A stretch of DNA of 64,000 nucleotides from Niastella sp. (GTDB lineage Bacteria > Bacteroidota > Bacteroidia > Chitinophagales > Chitinophagaceae). Of this stretch, positions 61,078-64,000 are shown in pieces. The notes under the pieces were generated by a model. That model had not been told where the DNA came from. It saw only the letters and a program-made list of their open reading frames with translations, and did no database searches. How positions within the stretch are numbered: the stretch's first letter is position 1; each line of letters opens with the position of its first letter. The stretch lies in assembly GCA_017744515.1 (NCBI GenBank), contig JAGIBF010000008.1, forward strand, positions 1 through 64,000. Reading direction: 5' to 3'. Made by a program: the position numbers and the translations under genes.

Positions 61078-61551
61078 ATGAAACGCTCCAACAGCAATCG
61101 CATTGCAGCTAAAACTTTGGCGCTGCTGGCCGTATGTGCTACTTTATTTTCTTTCTCTTCTTATCGTGGCGGCGACAGCTTCAGTATTTTCCTGAACAAC
61201 AAGCTCGTATTTGAACAGCATGTACACCTGAAGGAAGGGGTTAAAAGTTTTGAACTGGGCAAGGCTAATGCCAATGACCAGCTGAGTGTTTATTATAGTC
61301 ATTGCGGCCAACCGGGCAAAGGGAGGAGTATAGCTATCAAGGATGAAAACAACAAGACGTTGAAGGAATGGCATTTTGGTGATGGCAACAGTGCCAAATC
61401 CAGCATGAGCTGTAAAGTGGGTGACATACTGAGTTTGCAAAAGAACAAGGAAGGCAAGCTGCAATTGTATTATTCTTCGAAAGAGTTGCCCAATGGTCAT
61501 TTGCTGGCGTCTATCGTTGTGGGGGAAAAGGGGAAGACGGCTTCGAGGTAG
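61078..61551 (+). CDS. Small secreted protein of unknown function
   Basis: The 157-residue protein has an N-terminal hydrophobic segment (about 9-26, LALLAVCATLFSFSS) that could be a signal peptide. The mature domain is beta-rich (FSIFLNNKLVFEQHVHLKEG, ELGKANANDQLSVYYSHCG, WHFGDGNSAKSSM). Its first strands resemble the C-terminal domain of the secreted protein at 44284, suggesting a shared module. Function unknown. Confidence 0.78.
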   Translation: MKRSNSNRIAAKTLALLAVCATLFSFSSYRGGDSFSIFLNNKLVFEQHVHLKEGVKSFELGKANANDQLSVYYSHCGQPGKGRSIAIKDENNKTLKEWHFGDGNSAKSSMSCKVGDILSLQKNKEGKLQLYYSSKELPNGHLLASIVVGEKGKTASR

Positions 61552-61620
61552 CAAGTTGTGGGTCTTGAGTCGAGAGTACGTTTGCTTCGATAGCAGATTT
61601 CTCACTGCGCTATCGCTCCG

Positions 61621-61690
61621 TTCGAAATGACAGAGAGGGGGAGTTTCATTCGAAATGACAAAGAAGGAGGAGTTGCGTTCGGGATGACGA
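61621..61690. repeat. Degenerate 28-base tandem repeat
   Basis: Units starting ttcgaaatga at 61621 and 61649, and ttcgggatga at 61678, are 28-29 bases long. They carry the GCTCCGTTCGAAATGACA-like core of another widespread intergenic repeat family. Confidence 0.6.
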
Positions 61691-61694
61691 ACTT

Positions 61695-61744
61695 TTAAGT
61701 AATCGAGGTGACACCTTTCAAAAGGTGTCACCTCGATTACTTAA
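61695..61744. repeat. 50-base perfect hairpin, 24-base arms
   Basis: TTAAGTAATCGAGGTGACAC plus CTTT (61695-61718) is exactly complementary to 61721-61744 with a 2-base loop. It lies between convergent genes, as a terminator would, but there is no T-tract after it on either strand. An origin as a remnant of a repeat element is possible. Confidence 0.9.
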
Positions 61745-61759
61745 GGAAGCCCATCTTTG

Positions 61760-63901
61760 TTAGTTGATGAATACTTCGTCGAGGAAGAGCCAGCTTTGGG
61801 CGCCTTTGTCTTTGAGCCAGGGCTTAACGTTGGGGATGGGTTGCAGTACAATTTTTATGCAACTCACTTCACGGGTCGCAAAGCGGCTATCGAACATAAT
61901 GCTTTTCCTGTCTCTATCGTCTTTGGCGGGAGGATCCGGCCGCAGGGTTTGCAGAAGGGTCAAATGATCTTTGTCCTTGCCACCCCATACTTGTATGGAT
62001 GCCGGCGGAAAGATGTGCTCATTCACCGATTTGATCATGCTGATGGCGATGGAACTTACATTCGCCGGCTTGTTGAACAGCATGGTGGCTGTTATTGTTT
62101 TTCCGTGGTAAGCAATCCACTTTCCATTTCTGAAATTGAGGTCGCTCTTTTCAAGGTCTATGAGGGTATTGCCTCCTTTTCCTTTGTACGAGGGGTCGGG
62201 ATCGGATGCAAGGATTGCCGTGTCTGCTTTAAAGGTGGTTTTGTAGAAGTATTGTTGTACCACATCGCTGCCTATCCAGCCAGGCTTGAAAGCCCTCGCT
62301 TTTACCAACCCTGTTTCCTGCAGTTTCAGACTGGTATCATAAATTGGGGAAGTAATGCTATCTGGATCTTTTCCATCTACTGTATATCTTATTACTGTGC
62401 CTTTGATGTAATGTTTCAATTTCAAAGTCGTGGGTTTGGTCATCACGAACTCTTCGTTTTCAATAATAGGCGGCGTGATCTTCAACGTAACCGTATCTTT
62501 AAATCCTGTGTGGTAGTATGTAATTGGATGTGACTGCCGCAGCTGGCTTGCCTGTTGATCTGTAATGCCTGTATTCCATACATACACTGTTTTCAACTGC
62601 GCCAATGTTTGCAGTGTTTTCAACTGTTCTGCTTTCACTTGTGTACCTGTCAATGACAGGCTTCTCAATTGCTGCAGCTTGTTCAGTTCTGTCAATGTGC
62701 TACCCGTGATGTCGGTGGCATTGAGTATAAGTTTCCTGATGTTCTTAAACCGGGCGATAACGGCGAGGTCTTCATCTTTCACCGGCATGTTGTCGAGGTT
62801 CAGGGATACGATCTGTGTTTCGAGGGGCTGCAATGCTTCCAGTTCTTTTCTGCTGTAGAAGGCCCGGTTGTAAAAGCTTACCGCCAATGCCGGTGACTCC
62901 ATCGCCAATGGTGTGATCACGCGGTTGTTGTTGCTCAGCTGTTGTACTTTTCTTTCGTCAGGTGCTTCAAAGTCATAGGTTTCGTCTCCGGATTTTTTGA
63001 GTACGCTGGCTGCTATCATTTTCAGGGTATCGCCATCCGGCAATTCTATTACTCTTTTATCCATGATCGCCCCTCCCCTGACCCATGCTTTCAACAGGTT
63101 TATTTCAACTGGCGAGAGTTGTGGCTTTCCAATGGGAGGCATGTGCTTTTTAGCTTCAAGGGGCAGGTGCAGGCGTTGTAGCAACAGACCACCATCTTCC
63201 AATGTCGTATCCCATAGCTTGCCGCTCTTTCCTCCTTTGAGCAACTCTTCTTTGGTCGTCATGATGAGCTCTCCTTTGGACTTGTTGCTGTTGTGGCAAC
63301 TCATGCATTTGGTTTCAAACAATGGCTCGACCAGGTGTGCATATATCTCTGCTTCTTCGAGTGGCGGCAGCTCTTTTTGTTTTTCCTTTGTGACTGGTGC
63401 TAATACAAAGTTTTCTCCGTGGGTGATATTTCCACCAAGGTGAGCGCCCAGCAGCAGGACTACTGTTGTTATCAGTACTGATGTGCTTACTAATGCAGGG
63501 GTCTTTATCTTTTCACGTAGTGTCCAAGCAACAAATAGCAGGAATGACAGTATCGCGCCCAGCCACTTGTGCCAGTTTACTGTTGTTTCTTCATAGCCTT
63601 GTTCTTTAGACAAAAGGAAACCCGTAAGTGCCGTCAGCACAGTTGTGAAAGCAGCAGCAAGCAGCAGTGTTTCTGCAATGCCTGCATACCAGGTATTCTT
63701 TTTAATATCGCGGGGTGTCATTAATATCCACCCGGCATATAAGAGTATGAGTACGATGGGAAAGTGCAGGAGCAGCGGATGCATCCTGCCTGATACCTGC
63801 AACCAGGCGGGCACCACGATCTTACTACTGAAGCAGAGAAAGAACAACAGCAGTATGTTGAGGGGCAACAGGGTTACGACGATCGCGTTTTTTAGTTTCA
63901 T
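61760..63901 (-). CDS. Multidomain haem-LRR-chitobiase-type membrane protein
   Basis: The 713-residue protein begins with hydrophobic helices (about 6-160, like DUF2231), then a PSCyt1-like cytochrome domain with one haem c motif (CMSCHN near 205). It then has leucine-rich repeats (about 355-460, LETQIVSLNLDNMPV and similar), an Ig-like chitobiase/hexosaminidase C-terminal-type domain (VMTKPTTLKLKHY onward, about 475-560), and a C-terminal galactose-binding-like part. Electron transfer to or sensing of polysaccharide breakdown is a guess. Start at 63901 gives MKLKNAIVVTLLPL. Confidence 0.8.
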   Translation of the reverse strand: MKLKNAIVVTLLPLNILLLFFLCFSSKIVVPAWLQVSGRMHPLLLHFPIVLILLYAGWILMTPRDIKKNTWYAGIAETLLLAAAFTTVLTALTGFLLSKEQGYEETTVNWHKWLGAILSFLLFVAWTLREKIKTPALVSTSVLITTVVLLLGAHLGGNITHGENFVLAPVTKEKQKELPPLEEAEIYAHLVEPLFETKCMSCHNSNKSKGELIMTTKEELLKGGKSGKLWDTTLEDGGLLLQRLHLPLEAKKHMPPIGKPQLSPVEINLLKAWVRGGAIMDKRVIELPDGDTLKMIAASVLKKSGDETYDFEAPDERKVQQLSNNNRVITPLAMESPALAVSFYNRAFYSRKELEALQPLETQIVSLNLDNMPVKDEDLAVIARFKNIRKLILNATDITGSTLTELNKLQQLRSLSLTGTQVKAEQLKTLQTLAQLKTVYVWNTGITDQQASQLRQSHPITYYHTGFKDTVTLKITPPIIENEEFVMTKPTTLKLKHYIKGTVIRYTVDGKDPDSITSPIYDTSLKLQETGLVKARAFKPGWIGSDVVQQYFYKTTFKADTAILASDPDPSYKGKGGNTLIDLEKSDLNFRNGKWIAYHGKTITATMLFNKPANVSSIAISMIKSVNEHIFPPASIQVWGGKDKDHLTLLQTLRPDPPAKDDRDRKSIMFDSRFATREVSCIKIVLQPIPNVKPWLKDKGAQSWLFLDEVFIN

Positions 63902-63924
63902 GCAATGTTCGATGCTCAACACCA

Positions 63925-63960
63925 CCCTTTCGACAACCCTTCGACAAGCTCAGGGTGACA
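63925..63960. repeat. REP-A copy near the window end
   Basis: CCCTTTCGACAACCCTTCGA leading into CAAGCTCAGGGTGACA, the REP-A core in the opposite orientation to the copy at 29416. Bases 63961-64000 show nothing further. Confidence 0.8.
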
Positions 63961-64000
63961 ATGTTTAGGTGATATTTATGGGTTATGCAATAAGATCTTT

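Overview
The window is chromosomal DNA of a Bacteroidota bacterium, most likely family Chitinophagaceae. The support is: many promoters of the Bacteroidota type (TTG or TTTG, about 19-20 bases, then TAnnTTTG); few Shine-Dalgarno sites; a fused lpxC-fabZ gene; porX, the type IX secretion response regulator; DUF3098 between ftsX and uppP; and the overall protein set. I saw no rRNA, tRNA, CRISPR array, transposase or prophage structural gene. I read about 51 protein genes, including one of 57 codons at 10190-10363. Layout: 1-2348 holds the end of an unknown gene and a LytS/LytTR two-component pair, with a 46-base exact inverted repeat reaching the window edge. 2425-3866 is an AT-rich repressor/Cro-like divergent pair around a symmetric operator. 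4021-10363 is the proteostasis block: universal stress protein, trigger factor, a lone CdiA-C-like nuclease domain, two tandem clpP genes, clpX and a small protein. 10473-15652 is a leftward block with acyl-CoA dehydrogenase, a ComEA-like protein, an MBL hydrolase, a small unknown protein and porX. 15862-21589 runs rightward: an HD hydrolase, then lpxD, lpxC-fabZ and lpxA for lipid A, and an ABC ATPase. 21593-32494 has a secreted protein, alanine dehydrogenase with tsaE, a copper P-type ATPase, a four-helix-bundle gene between inverted heptad repeats, recQ, a HerA/DUF853 ATPase, a GroES-like protein and an OmpR-type regulator. 32566-45339 has a beta-barrel candidate, ruvB, a marR/NmrA unit with matching operators, a DUF937-OmpA fusion, an M23 peptidase, a tricorn-like protease, a TlpA thioredoxin and two unknowns. 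45404-55624 has leuS, ftsX, DUF3098, uppP, a UMF1 transporter, an MBL hydrolase, a DUF3108 protein, a flippase-like membrane protein and ruvC. 55706-63901 has a HIT protein, greA with an attenuator-like leader, a 2-hydroxyacid dehydrogenase, an S9 peptidase, a small secreted protein and a large haem-LRR-chitobiase-type membrane protein. The most unusual theme is intergenic. At least ten gaps hold short arrays with a strict period of 7 or 8 bases (two others have 11), often as two oppositely oriented arrays around a spacer. In one case the spacer contains the four-helix-bundle gene, so these may be solo and full copies of an undescribed element. Two further palindromic repeat families, REP-A and REP-B, sit side by side at three separate places. 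Other points of interest are the greA leader terminator, the symmetric repressor/Cro-like switch, and two near-identical MarR operator candidates.
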